Assembly: GCA_037976565.1 (NCBI GenBank)
Contig: CP137675.1
Coordinates: forward strand, 27,967,158-28,031,157
Source of the DNA: Mesocentrotus franciscanus
Taxonomy: Eukaryota > Echinodermata > Echinoidea > Camarodonta > Strongylocentrotidae
Length of the DNA: 64,000 nucleotides
Reading direction: 5' to 3'
Shown here piece after piece: positions 26,901 to 31,345 of the stretch. Each line of letters begins with the position of its first letter. Position 1 is the stretch's first letter. The translations under genes and the position numbers were made by a program. The notes under the pieces are model-generated. The model had not been told where the DNA came from. It made no database searches and was given only the letters and a program-made list of their open reading frames with translations.

Positions 26901-28746
26901 TTTATTAATTTTTAGTTGTGAAAACATAATCCAAGTCTACTGACCTAAAATGACATTTGACCTTGACTTTGTGACCTGGAATTTGTGTTAATGATTTGTG
27001 ATACTTAATAGCCCTTGGGTACAAGTTTCATTGAATTTGAACAAACACTTTTGAAATTATGCTAAAATTTCAAAATCTTGATGTTGATGCCACAACAAAG
27101 TTTAAGTTTCCAGACCTGAAATGACATTTGACCTTTACTTTGTCACCTAAAAGTCTAATCACATGATTGGTGATACTTGATTTACCCTTATGTTCAAGTT
27201 TCATGGAATAGGAATGTACACTTTCAAAATTATGATAACAATTCAAAATCTTAGCCTGATGCCACAACATAGTTAAGTTTGTTGACCTAAAATGACCTTT
27301 GACCTTGACCTAGTGGGCTGAAATTCTCCTCACATGATTGGGGATACTTCATTACCTTTAGTCCAAGTTTCATTGAATAGGACCTTATACTTTCAAAATT
27401 ATATTAACAATTAAAAAACTTAACCTTTTAAGATTTCAATTCCTGGACTTGCCGTCCAATGGAACATTTTGTGCCGAACACCAGGATAGGTATTGCGAAA
27501 AAAAATTATGTTGACGCCGTCGCCGCCGCCGTCGCCGCCACCGGAAAAGCGGCGCCTATGTCCCGCTTTTTGCAACGCAGGCGAGACAAAAAAAAAATTG
27601 GCAACACTGTGTGGTATCTTGCGAGGCCTTCTCCAATTGGCTCTGTACAGACAATTTCATAAGCTTTCATTTTCTTAATTATTGATGACGGAATTTGTTT
27701 CATACGGGGGATGTATTAAAATAAAAACATATTTGCAATGATTATATTCAGGGTGAATTTTTGAATAAAAACTTTGTTAAGAAAAATATATATATATTTT
27801 TAGTACAGAGCACAGAGTTCCCACTTTGTGTTTGATTAATCGCGCCTTAAAATTAAAATTAATTCGTAATTTTTAATCGTTTTTTGCTCAAACTTTCACT
27901 GACCTGTTTCTCTCATTTGTCATCCTCTTTATAAATCAACTTAATATTTAATAGGATGGACCTCCCCTTTAATGTAATAATTATATTATTTTCCATTTTG
28001 TCTATTCCCTAGGTTACATGGCTTATCGTGGATATCTCACGCTTGAGGTTAGCATGACACATCCCGTGCTCGTTACGTTCTGTCATCTGCTTTGTCGGTC
28101 AAACAATGAAAAGAAGTATAAACCCGGTGACGAGTTTTCCGCTAAAATGGGAGGTAAATAATAAATGAATTAATAAATGTAAGAAAACAAAAAAAAGAAG
28201 ACAAGAAAAATAATAATTTGTATATGAATATGTGAATGAATGAACGAATGGATAAATGTATGTTTGAATTTTTGAATGAATGAATAATACATAAATACGT
28301 GAATGAATAAATGAGAAAGTAAATAAATAAACAAATATTTTCTTTTGAAAAAAAATACCTATACAACACCAACATCTACAATACCGACAATAAAGAAATT
28401 AATCAAGAACAACAAGAGCAACATCATTATTTGATTAGCTGAACGCAATTAACATGTAATAATCCTTCAAGCTAATTTTATTTTAAACATTTACAAGAGT
28501 TAGGTTTTACATAACATATTATCTTTAAAGATCTTGATTTTTTTTCAATGGAATTTTCCACATACTTCCCCCTCAGGTTCAGCGGCACCATCACCAAGTA
28601 GTAAGAGGAGGATCGCCCGCAACCGCTGGCTTGTGGCATACACTTTGATCCGTAACCCGCAACTCGCTTACAAAATACCTCTCCGTGTTGACAACCAGAA
28701 CAAATCTTCTGTTGCATCTGAAATGAAGACTTCCCATCTTGTTTAA
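2985..28746 (+). CDS. STRA6: STRA6-like retinoid receptor/transporter, 18 exons, 601 aa
   Basis: Predicted multi-pass plasma-membrane protein of the STRA6 family; vertebrate members take retinol from plasma retinol-binding protein and move it into cells. Join: 2985-3107, 7883-7968, 10067-10203, 11323-11452, 12398-12440, 13716-13838, 16247-16323, 17928-17989, 18362-18423, 19063-19138, 19450-19540, 20699-20771, 21494-21542, 22363-22456, 22838-22942, 23645-23808, 28013-28153, 28577-28746. All junctions are GT-AG and every phase matches, giving 601 residues (human STRA6 is 667). Blocks similar to human STRA6, compared from memory, run through the whole protein: RRRQRPRL then PVNFL near the N terminus, PGFKYSTRIV...ACMYQ mid-protein, and C-terminal YMAYRGYLTLEVSMTHP and RNRWLVAYTLIRNPQL. 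Many exons encode hydrophobic segments followed by basic residues. The least certain part is exons 5-8, where conservation is weak. AATAAA occurs downstream at 29525 and 30289, but I cannot choose the real 3' end. Confidence 0.93.
3165..3701. repeat. Tandem composite repeat in intron 1, about 293-bp period
   Basis: Two alternating related subunits of about 145-155 bp (A-B-A'-B', the last truncated). Each holds a CTACATxACTA start, a TTCATTAATAATAAAACCC or TTATTAATTAAACCCC core, and GTAGGTAATA-ACACTCCTTT followed by a C-rich stretch. The first copy starts about 60 bases after the exon 1 donor. Confidence 0.85.
3739..3966. repeat. Two near-identical 114-bp direct repeats
   Basis: Copy 1 at 3739-3852 and copy 2 at 3853-3966, both beginning CGCCCATGTGCACGGCCGTA and ending in GATAACCGAACT. 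They differ at about one base (CGTACG versus CGTATG), so the duplication is recent. Confidence 0.95.
4270..4445 (-). mobile_element. SINE body fragment, antisense
   Basis: Reads on the minus strand as CCACATTTGCCACTCTCCAC, then a GGTGTAAATGGGTACCTGG block. This is the body of the tRNA-derived SINE also present at 6831 and 12866. The tRNA head is missing. Confidence 0.75.
5243..5625. mobile_element. hAT-type MITE copy 1, 8-bp TSD ATGTCAAC
   Basis: Terminal inverted repeats begin CAGGGGCGGATCCAG and end with CTGGATCCTCCACTG. They are flanked by a perfect 8-bp duplication ATGTCAAC at 5235-5242 and 5626-5633, the length typical of hAT transposons. There is no transposase; the long proline- and phenylalanine-rich open frames across it are compositional. 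Confidence 0.92.
5930..6045 (-). mobile_element. LINE 3'-end fragment
   Basis: Contains TTTTTATAGCGCAC and CTCTACTGCGCTGTGATGAAA, also found near 20105-20150 next to a clear LINE reverse-transcriptase fragment. It is therefore likely the 3' end of the same family. Confidence 0.55.
6727..7265. mobile_element. Foldback element 1, split by a SINE
   Basis: Arms of about 85-100 bp at 6727-6829 and 7182-7265 are inverted copies; shared blocks include ACAAATATACAATGAC, AGCTAAAACTATTCGCA and AACATCAA. The only DNA between the arms is a tRNA-derived SINE and its tail. Confidence 0.8.
6831..7178 (+). mobile_element. tRNA-derived SINE, full length
   Basis: A tRNA-like head at 6831-6891 has an A-box-like GTGGACGAGTGG and a B-box GGTTCAAGTCC. 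A body follows with TTTGGCAAGACATTGATCTA and CCACCCAGGTG, then CGCTATATAAGGACGAAC and an (ATT)n tail. It is flanked by CCCGAGA at 6823-6829 and 7182-7188, a likely target duplication. Similar copies lie at 12866, 10204, 4270, 25560 and 50445. It is a retroposon, not a functional tRNA. Confidence 0.9.
7766..7830. repeat. (ATT)n microsatellite
   Basis: About 20 units of ATT with one ATC and ATTGTT interruptions, about 50 bases upstream of the exon 2 acceptor. Confidence 0.95.
7883..7968 (+). CDS. STRA6: STRA6-like exon 2
   Basis: Acceptor CTACTACAG, donor TA|GTAAGT, ends in phase 2. Encodes the rest of TM1 (IVLIIFLTCF) and the basic loop GDVRRRQRPRLV, matching the RRRQ-containing loop of vertebrate STRA6. 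Without splicing this frame meets a TAG exactly at the donor, which supports the splice. Confidence 0.85.
8200..9209. mobile_element. Foldback element 2, split by a hAT MITE
   Basis: Inverted arms at about 8200-8716 (interrupted by the 8452-8691 insertion) and 8935-9209. Both carry the blocks AATATCCTAAAAATAT, TCAAGATATCTCTGTCAAT, CAACCACCCGTAGCAGTAAT and CACTTTCACCGTTAAATAC (or their inverse). The uninserted spacer is about 220 bp. Confidence 0.88.
8452..8691. mobile_element. hAT-type MITE copy 2, inside foldback 2
   Basis: Begins CAGTGGTGGATCCAG and ends CTGGATCCGCCCCTG. Flanking 8-mers are TGGAAGGA (8444-8451) and TGGAAGGG (8692-8699). The opposite, uninterrupted foldback arm reads straight through TGGAAGGATGTGTT, acting as an internal empty site. 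Inverted orientation relative to copy 1. Confidence 0.94.
9337..9422. repeat. Nested short hairpins
   Basis: GCCAGACGT/ACGTCTGGC (9337-9345 and 9359-9367) and GTTCAGAG/CTCTGAAC (9345-9352 and 9379-9386) precede a perfect 16-bp stem at 9389-9404 and 9407-9422 with a 2-base centre. Probably a relic of a small palindromic element. Confidence 0.8.
9436..9698. mobile_element. hAT-type MITE copy 3, 8-bp TSD CCCACATA
   Basis: Begins CAGTGGCGCGGATCCAGG and ends GGATCCGCGCCTG. A perfect 8-bp duplication CCCACATA lies at 9428-9435 and 9699-9706. It is internally more diverged from copies 1, 2 and 4, so it is a related subfamily. Confidence 0.92.
9885..10030. repeat. Simple repeats (GAT)n, (AAT)n, (GTT)n
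   Basis: A run of trinucleotide repeats immediately before the exon 3 acceptor, which lies 36 bases downstream. Confidence 0.85.
10067..10203 (+). CDS. STRA6: STRA6-like exon 3
   Basis: Acceptor TTTTGTCAG, donor AAG|GTAAGA, starting with the last base of a split codon. Encodes PVNFLRNYDHRLAYLLSF and TM2. The human counterpart is the PVDFL-type loop and TM2. The donor directly abuts a truncated SINE (see findings). Confidence 0.92.
10204..10376 (+). mobile_element. 5'-truncated SINE abutting the exon 3 donor
   Basis: From GTAAGATCCCACCGCGGCAT onward the sequence matches the SINE from its B-box region, through TTTGGCAAGACATT and CCACCCAGGTG. The upstream half of the tRNA head is absent and replaced by exon 3. 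Confidence 0.78.
10377..10506. mobile_element. Small TIR element (MITE-like)
   Basis: Imperfect inverted ends of about 29 bp: left TAGGACAATTACCCCTGG and onward; right, read in reverse, AGGATAATACCCCCCTGG and onward. The centre is C- and A-rich. It lies directly behind the SINE fragment. Confidence 0.65.
10515..10675. repeat. (ATT)n/(AGT)n microsatellite cluster
   Basis: Alternating TTATTATTATC and GTAGTAGTAG runs. Confidence 0.9.
11323..11452 (+). CDS. STRA6: STRA6-like exon 4
   Basis: Acceptor CTTATCCACAG, donor TG|GTAAGT, ends in phase 2. Encodes FEILKYISVCLVGLSFYPFP and the following segment, matching the family's third membrane segment (WKILGLFYYAALYYPL in human). Confidence 0.93.
11453..12397 (+). 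other. Intron 4, nothing recognised
   Basis: AT-rich intron. I see no element ends, coding similarity or long repeat beyond short A/T runs. Confidence 0.6.
12398..12440 (+). CDS. STRA6: STRA6-like exon 5 (43 nt microexon)
   Basis: Acceptor TTTATACAG, donor GGG|GTGAGA, phase 0. Encodes only W-LAFTISKFITCPFG. The open frame runs on past this donor to 12587, but no better donor follows and exon 6 joins in frame only from here. A longer alternative exon cannot be excluded. Confidence 0.7.
12866..13150 (+). mobile_element. tRNA-derived SINE, full length
   Basis: The head carries GTGGTCGAGTGG (A-box-like) and GGTTCGAGTCC (B box). The body TTTGGCAAGACATTGATCTA is shared with the copy at 6831, and the 3' part GGGCGCTATATAAGCAC is followed by a (TTTA)n tail. 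Located in intron 5. Confidence 0.88.
13511..13658. mobile_element. Foldback MITE, about 148 bp
   Basis: Ends are inverted copies: GGGCCCTATTACATAAAACT on the left and, read in reverse from the right, GAGCCCTGTTTCATAAAACT. A TTAAGAACAAT/ATTGATAACAA block lies inside. No clear target duplication. Confidence 0.8.
13716..13838 (+). CDS. STRA6: STRA6-like exon 6
   Basis: Acceptor CTCTTTTTAG, donor CAG|GTAACC, 41 codons. Encodes a TM segment IPVVFSLIGLEIYFI followed by a strongly basic cytoplasmic stretch RRIMRMCRRC, as expected from the positive-inside rule. Direct residue identity to vertebrate proteins is low. Confidence 0.75.
14415..14445. repeat. (AT)n microsatellite
   Basis: About 14 TA units in intron 6. 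Confidence 0.95.
14800..15570 (-). mobile_element. LINE (non-LTR retrotransposon) reverse-transcriptase fragment
   Basis: The minus strand, over more than one frame, gives reverse-transcriptase motifs. VPQGTRLRPILFL is the conserved QG block. YVDDITIAESRASSSF is the catalytic YxDD block, and LETWCCESNMKLYPSKFHF follows it. Downstream is a decayed thumb/C-terminal block with RVIESIQRRPLRIIL. Frameshifts and stops make it a dead fragment. It lies antisense in intron 6. Confidence 0.9.
15780..15935. repeat. Degenerate short repeats of AAAAGGGGCACTT
   Basis: At least five diverged occurrences of the motif at irregular spacing of about 30-35 bases, upstream of the exon 7 acceptor. Confidence 0.7.
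16247..16323 (+). CDS. STRA6: STRA6-like exon 7
   Basis: Acceptor CATCATCCAG, donor AAG|GTAAGA, ends in phase 2. Encodes REKQFQDTHYCARVRYLLLP, the large cytoplasmic loop between TM segments. It is called from in-frame splice sites and position; conservation is weak. Confidence 0.7.
16896..17058. repeat. Long near-perfect hairpin in intron 7
   Basis: Arms of about 75 bp, 16896-16970 and 16983-17058, with a very short centre. Shared blocks include TTTTTATACGCTC, GGAAGGTTACAATTG and GCTATTGCCC, plus GACTGCTTTGA at the outer end. It could be one end of a larger foldback element running to about 17850, where similar short inverted pieces occur. Confidence 0.9.
17928..17989 (+). CDS. STRA6: STRA6-like exon 8
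   Basis: Acceptor AAATTCCAG, donor CCAG|GTAACT. Encodes S-RNKSGGAATVFFRRFYPNIP, corresponding to the RKK-containing loop just before the next TM segment in vertebrate STRA6. Phase 1 at the 3' end. Confidence 0.75.
18362..18423 (+). CDS. STRA6: STRA6-like exon 9
   Basis: Acceptor CTACATTTCAG, donor CAG|GTAGGT, phase 0 at the end. Encodes G-FKYSTRIVCTVGLAVACMYQ. It aligns well with the human segment that starts PGFHLPLKLV and ends AIYQ, a strong family anchor. Confidence 0.93.
18424..19062 (+). other. Intron 9, nothing recognised
   Basis: AT-rich with a short A run just after the donor. No transposon ends or coding similarity seen. Confidence 0.55.
19063..19138 (+). CDS. STRA6: STRA6-like exon 10
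   Basis: Acceptor AATTATACAG, donor TTG|GTGAGT. Encodes TCAYYVAAMRPRLKVIEGSW and LQTLL. It covers the start of the region equivalent to the vertebrate RBP-binding loop (residues about 296-308 of the assembled protein). Confidence 0.88.
19450..19540 (+). CDS. STRA6: STRA6-like exon 11
   Basis: Acceptor TTCTTACAG, donor TACAG|GTAATG, ends in phase 2. Encodes G-VNFSATF then TM segment YASCIVAFFIAVTNSFFTLRS, matching the [20 protein letters not shown] segment in human. Confidence 0.9.
19585..19660. repeat. (GAT)n microsatellite in intron 11
   Basis: Repeated GATGATGATG with interruptions, shortly after the exon 11 donor. Confidence 0.9.
20100..20690 (-). mobile_element. LINE 3' ORF fragment, antisense in intron 11
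   Basis: The minus strand encodes, with one frameshift, SNRLGYYTGLLFGLPDSQL, LIELQRVPNACSRLV, LYWLTIRHSMAFKMLLLVHK and NNK/LRSKQHR-like blocks. These are the standard C-terminal region of CR1/L2-like reverse transcriptases (compare LQRVQNAAARLV and LHWLPVRQRI in such elements). The 3' end carries the CTCTACTGCGCTGTGATGAAA signature shared with 5930-6045. Confidence 0.9.
20699..20771 (+). CDS. STRA6: STRA6-like exon 12
   Basis: Acceptor ATGTTATAG, donor GTG|GTAAGT. Encodes R-NNTRNLWRGDYPLTYIQQRP, a loop comparable to human HRTNLRALHRGA. The acceptor lies about 10-20 bases from the edge of an antisense LINE fragment in intron 11. Confidence 0.88.
21494..21542 (+). CDS. STRA6: STRA6-like exon 13 (49 nt)
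   Basis: Acceptor CTTTTTTCAG, donor CTG|GTGAGT. Encodes LSALYFSGFTIAFLIS, a small-residue-rich TM half that matches human SFSAYQTAFICLGLLV. Confidence 0.88.
21650..22100 (+). mobile_element. LINE reverse-transcriptase C-terminal fragment
   Basis: In intron 13, sense. VLYGS-like, MLRIPWTASRTNRSVLDELQ and KQRLAFFGHIV blocks, then a basic stretch and AQDRVDWRGF, are typical of the C-terminal domain of endonuclease/reverse-transcriptase ORFs. Several stops and frameshifts. It is a different family from the 20100 fragment. Confidence 0.88.
22363..22456 (+). CDS. STRA6: STRA6-like exon 14
   Basis: Acceptor TTTCTTCAG, donor CTG|GTATCT. Encodes FVVLQVMLWAIFIGLRFLF and the HKDIWELMRED loop ending in the split W codon. 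The equivalent human loop is RSLESSW. Confidence 0.9.
22838..22942 (+). CDS. STRA6: STRA6-like exon 15
   Basis: Acceptor TTCTGTCCAG, donor CT|GTAAGT. Encodes W-LHLVIIVFLYIALRIFARF and the polar loop QANEDGELELKH, similar in position to human LETHDGHPQLTN. Confidence 0.93.
22943..23644 (+). other. Intron 15, nothing recognised
   Basis: AT-rich, with a short (TA)n run near 23281-23300. No element boundaries or coding similarity seen. Confidence 0.55.
23645..23808 (+). CDS. STRA6: STRA6-like exon 16
   Basis: Acceptor CGTTTACAG, donor GTG|GTAGGA. Encodes LHLFHIITFFFMFLSVLLG and an amphipathic stretch with FKAAVVGLVLIGRVDQCLL. It corresponds to the human region from RRVLYAATFLLFPL to LLSALYNAIHLGQMDLSLL. 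The open frame continues into a (CAT)n tract beyond the donor and is not coding there. Confidence 0.93.
23865..23972. repeat. (CAT)n microsatellite
   Basis: About 100 bases of CATCATCATC with few interruptions, directly after the exon 16 donor. Apparent poly-histidine and poly-methionine frames here are artefacts. Confidence 0.95.
23980..25545 (-). mobile_element. LINE ORF2 remnant, antisense, interrupted by a MITE
   Basis: On the minus strand, from high to low coordinate: DVYMRFIDYSKAFDKV (25474-25530), then after the insertion ELFEELKKLD and LRLLQSLYWNQFACIEVDGE, then GVRQGCVMSPDLFNMYSEIL, NIRYADDTVLFSESE (catalytic YADD), GLDINYKKT, and the C-terminal MYGSETWTLASDTKKRLESC, RRMMKIPWTDKVSNEEVL and LMGHITRK. 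Reading-frame breaks separate the blocks. It is 5'-truncated and inactive, and lies in intron 16. Confidence 0.95.
25025..25473. mobile_element. Harbinger-like MITE in the LINE, TSD TTA
   Basis: A 449-bp element with inverted ends AGGCCCGGTCACACATAG and CTATGTGTGACCGGGCCT. It is flanked by TTA at 25022-25024 and 25474-25476, the 3-bp TWA-type duplication typical of PIF/Harbinger. It is GC- and CpG-rich compared with its host. Inner repeats include GCGCATTG/CAATGCGC and GCGTTGGTCCA duplicated. No transposase. Confidence 0.9.
25560..25775 (-). mobile_element. tRNA-derived SINE, antisense
   Basis: On the minus strand the head reads GCGGTCTAGTGG (A-box-like) and GGTTCAAATTCC (B-box-like). It is followed by CCTTTGGCAAGACATTAATC and CTCCACCCAGGTG. 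It adjoins the 5'-truncated end of the LINE. Confidence 0.85.
26930..27440. repeat. Three tandem copies, about 171 bp, with TGACCT half-site clusters
   Basis: Copies start near 26935, 27107 and 27277. Each runs GACCTRAAATGACMTTTGAC, then a stretch with CACATGATTGGTGATACTTC, CAAGTTTCATTGAATAGGA and CTTTCAAAATTAT. The third copy has four exact TGACCT half-sites at 27283, 27293, 27300 and 27306 (spacers 4, 1 and 0). Probably part of a larger transposon. Confidence 0.88.
27505..27600. repeat. GC-rich (GCCGTC)n stretch
   Basis: GACGCCGTCGCCGCCGCCGT and onward, followed by CACCGGAAAAGCGGCGCC and GCAGGCGAGACAAAAA. A sharp GC island in AT-rich DNA that looks like the end of the element carrying the tandem copies upstream. 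Confidence 0.6.
28013..28153 (+). CDS. STRA6: STRA6-like exon 17
   Basis: Acceptor TTCCCTAG, donor GAG|GTAAAT. Encodes G-YMAYRGYLTLEVSMTHPV and a basic tail segment. It is very similar to human PGYYTYRNFLKIEVSQSHP, the most conserved cytoplasmic motif of the family. Confidence 0.96.
28154..28576 (+). other. Intron 17, short tetranucleotide-rich DNA
   Basis: Degenerate GAATGAAT/AAATAAAT repeats from 28155 to about 28335; nothing else recognised. Confidence 0.7.
28577..28746 (+). CDS. STRA6: STRA6-like exon 18 (stop codon)
   Basis: Acceptor CCCCCTCAG; TAA stop at 28744-28746. Encodes a basic, serine-rich linker and RNRWLVAYTLIRNPQLAY, matching the human C-terminal motif ARWGLAYTLLHNPTL. The tail is polar and probably cytoplasmic. 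Confidence 0.95.
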
Positions 28747-31160
28747 AGTTGCTGGGCCGGCGAAAGTGGTTGGTTTATAAGGAAGAGGTTGGCTCCATAA
28801 CGTCACCACATTATTATTACAACTTTTTTTTGTAAATCATATGCACTTTAAAACACGATGGCAAAGACTTTCAAGAAAATTAACGTAAGCCAGTTTCAAT
28901 AACCACGACAACTTCATGCATCACCTATTGAAATGTGCGAGCATGACAATGTCATACATTTATTACATAATCCGAATATGATTTCTATACTCTTAGGTTG
29001 AGCGTACTCGTACTGATTTCACAAGATGTTTACCCATTCAGTTCTATTCTCCACGAGCTTTAGGAGTACTTGCTTTGGAAGACAAATGTCTTTTCCTAAC
29101 TGATCTACACAAAATCATTGCGAGGCGACCTCTGTTGCGTTTTCCCCTTGAAGGCTCCCAAAAGAGCATTTGTGAAATGATTTCACATTTGCTCCATCAG
29201 CAATGACCAACGGAGGCGGCGTTCTCTTATTCCGACTGATTTCTATACTTGCTATAGGTAATTCTATAGGTTATCGATATTGCCCCCTTAAAATGGATTT
29301 ATTGAAGGTCTTCGCGACGATCGTGTGTTTACTGAGTTTGCTCCTACACTGAGCACCCATTTATTAACTAGTTCATCGACACCTATTAACGCCCGTCGCT
29401 TTTGCGACTGTTGCGGTCTCTGACGCGCCATCTGAGAGTGAAATCGCACAAAGAAGAACAAAAGTGATTGCCAAACGAACAGCGCAAACGTTCTTTTTGA
29501 TAACTGGCTTATTATTGTAGGCTAAATAAATTCACAGGCTCGTCTCAATTAGCGAAGGTAATGACGCAATCGAAATGACGTAATTGAAATGACGCCTGTG
29601 CAAATGGAATTTGTTGCCTATTAAGTTTGATTTCAGGAGGTAAATGGATGTGTTTTGTAAATAATTTATTGCCATTTTTTCTAGTCAATATGAATATTGT
29701 AGCTCTGTTTATGGGTGCACTTCTAGAGAATGTTACCTGTAGCTCGCTGGAAAATTTCGATGAGCTAATCAGTGTATATAATCAGCTTAGGTTTGAAAAA
29801 TGATCGTGTAAATACTATCTTGTCTCGTTAAATACTTGTTCTGGTCCGTTGAATACACAATTATTATGGAGTGTACATGTAACCGAGTATACTATGTATA
29901 CAGAATGGATGTTTTCAGGATCCCGATAAATTCTGGTGAGTTTCATGTTCTCATCTCGGCAATTTAATAGCTTGCTTTGTACGAACAAATATGTAAAGAG
30001 CGTACCACTCTTAAGAAGATACTGGGTGCGAAATGTCCATAAGGAGGGCAATTATGTTTCTGATCAATTTGGGGGCATTTTCCTACCCATCTCTGGTATT
30101 TTGCCCAAATCATGATTACCTTATAATTTAAATTTAGCAAGAATTCACACTCATGATTGCCCCCATATTGGTCGGACCCAAAAGCACCTGCATATTTAAG
30201 GATCATAATGAAGATATCTCTTTCTTACTCCACATTTTTAACAGGGAGTTTCATATCGATGAGTGAAAGTAAAACTTTTTTTTCATGTGAAAATAAATGT
30301 GAACAAATCAGATTTGTTCTAATTTTTTTGTAAATGGAATAAGGATGTAAAAGTGATTATTAACAATTTTAATGTTAAACGTAAGTCACGCAATACATGT
30401 ATATCATTCGGGAAAGCAATGGAATGTACTATTATGATATTGTGAAAAGCGTCCTCTTGTGTCTGAATTTTGAAAGATTGGATTTCAGATGATAAAGAAA
30501 ACTTCTGAATTAAATTCTGAAGTGAAATATTAATGGTTAATAAAATAGGAAGTTACCTGATGAGCTGACTCGGTAAGCAACATTTTTGTATGTGTTAAAA
30601 GCTTTGCTGTCCGGACGTCTACCTAATATTATAATAATGAAAAGAGCAAAGTGTGTTTTTTCTTGTATGTATGCGATGTATATATTGTAACTAAAGTTTT
30701 AATACTTCTGCTATGTTTTCATGTTAAGTTTATAGATTAGTTTTGTGTTGCTTTTTAAAAAATGTTTTTATCTGGTACGTGTTTTTAATTGTATTGACAG
30801 GCCCCCTTAATGAGCAAAATATTAGAAGAGCCCGCATGTATGAAGAAGGCATAAATAGTTATACATGGTAAATTGTTTTACTTGCTGTTAATATCAATTT
30901 TGGACTATTTCGCGTTTTTCCGTCTTGAAAAAAGGTGCTTTAAAGTTTAGCTATCCTTCTGTAATAAAGCGAATGGTATAAAATTTGAAAAGGCCTCCGT
31001 ACGAAAATTATTATTGATCACTTCTAATTTATTGACATCAATCACTCCTGTACCGCAACAGCGCCACCTCTATTACAACGGTTCAACAACAAATCATGAC
31101 AATTAAACAGTACAAACAATGGTCCCTCAAAACCTCACATCAGATCCCCTCCGCAGCTCA
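28747..31160. other. STRA6-like 3' flank
   Basis: No coding exon recognised. AATAAA motifs occur at 29525, 30289 and around 30961. The first part (28747 to perhaps 29530 or beyond) is presumably 3' UTR. Confidence 0.4.
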
Positions 31161-31179
31161 TCTTTCTTTTATCGGTCTC

Positions 31180-31288
31180 CCTGATTCTCTCTCTCTCTCT
31201 TTCTCTCTGTATCTCTCTGTCTCTCTGTGTGTGTCTGTCTCTGTCTGTCTCTCTCTCTCTCTCTATTCCTACCTCCCACCCCGTCCGC

Positions 31289-31320
<32 letters not shown>

Positions 31321-31345
31321 CTCTTTCTATTATTATCACTTCTCT
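31180..31345. repeat. (CT)n microsatellite
   Basis: Long CTCTCT runs with GTCT interruptions, pyrimidine-rich on the + strand. The apparent Ser/Leu-rich frames are artefacts. Confidence 0.95.
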
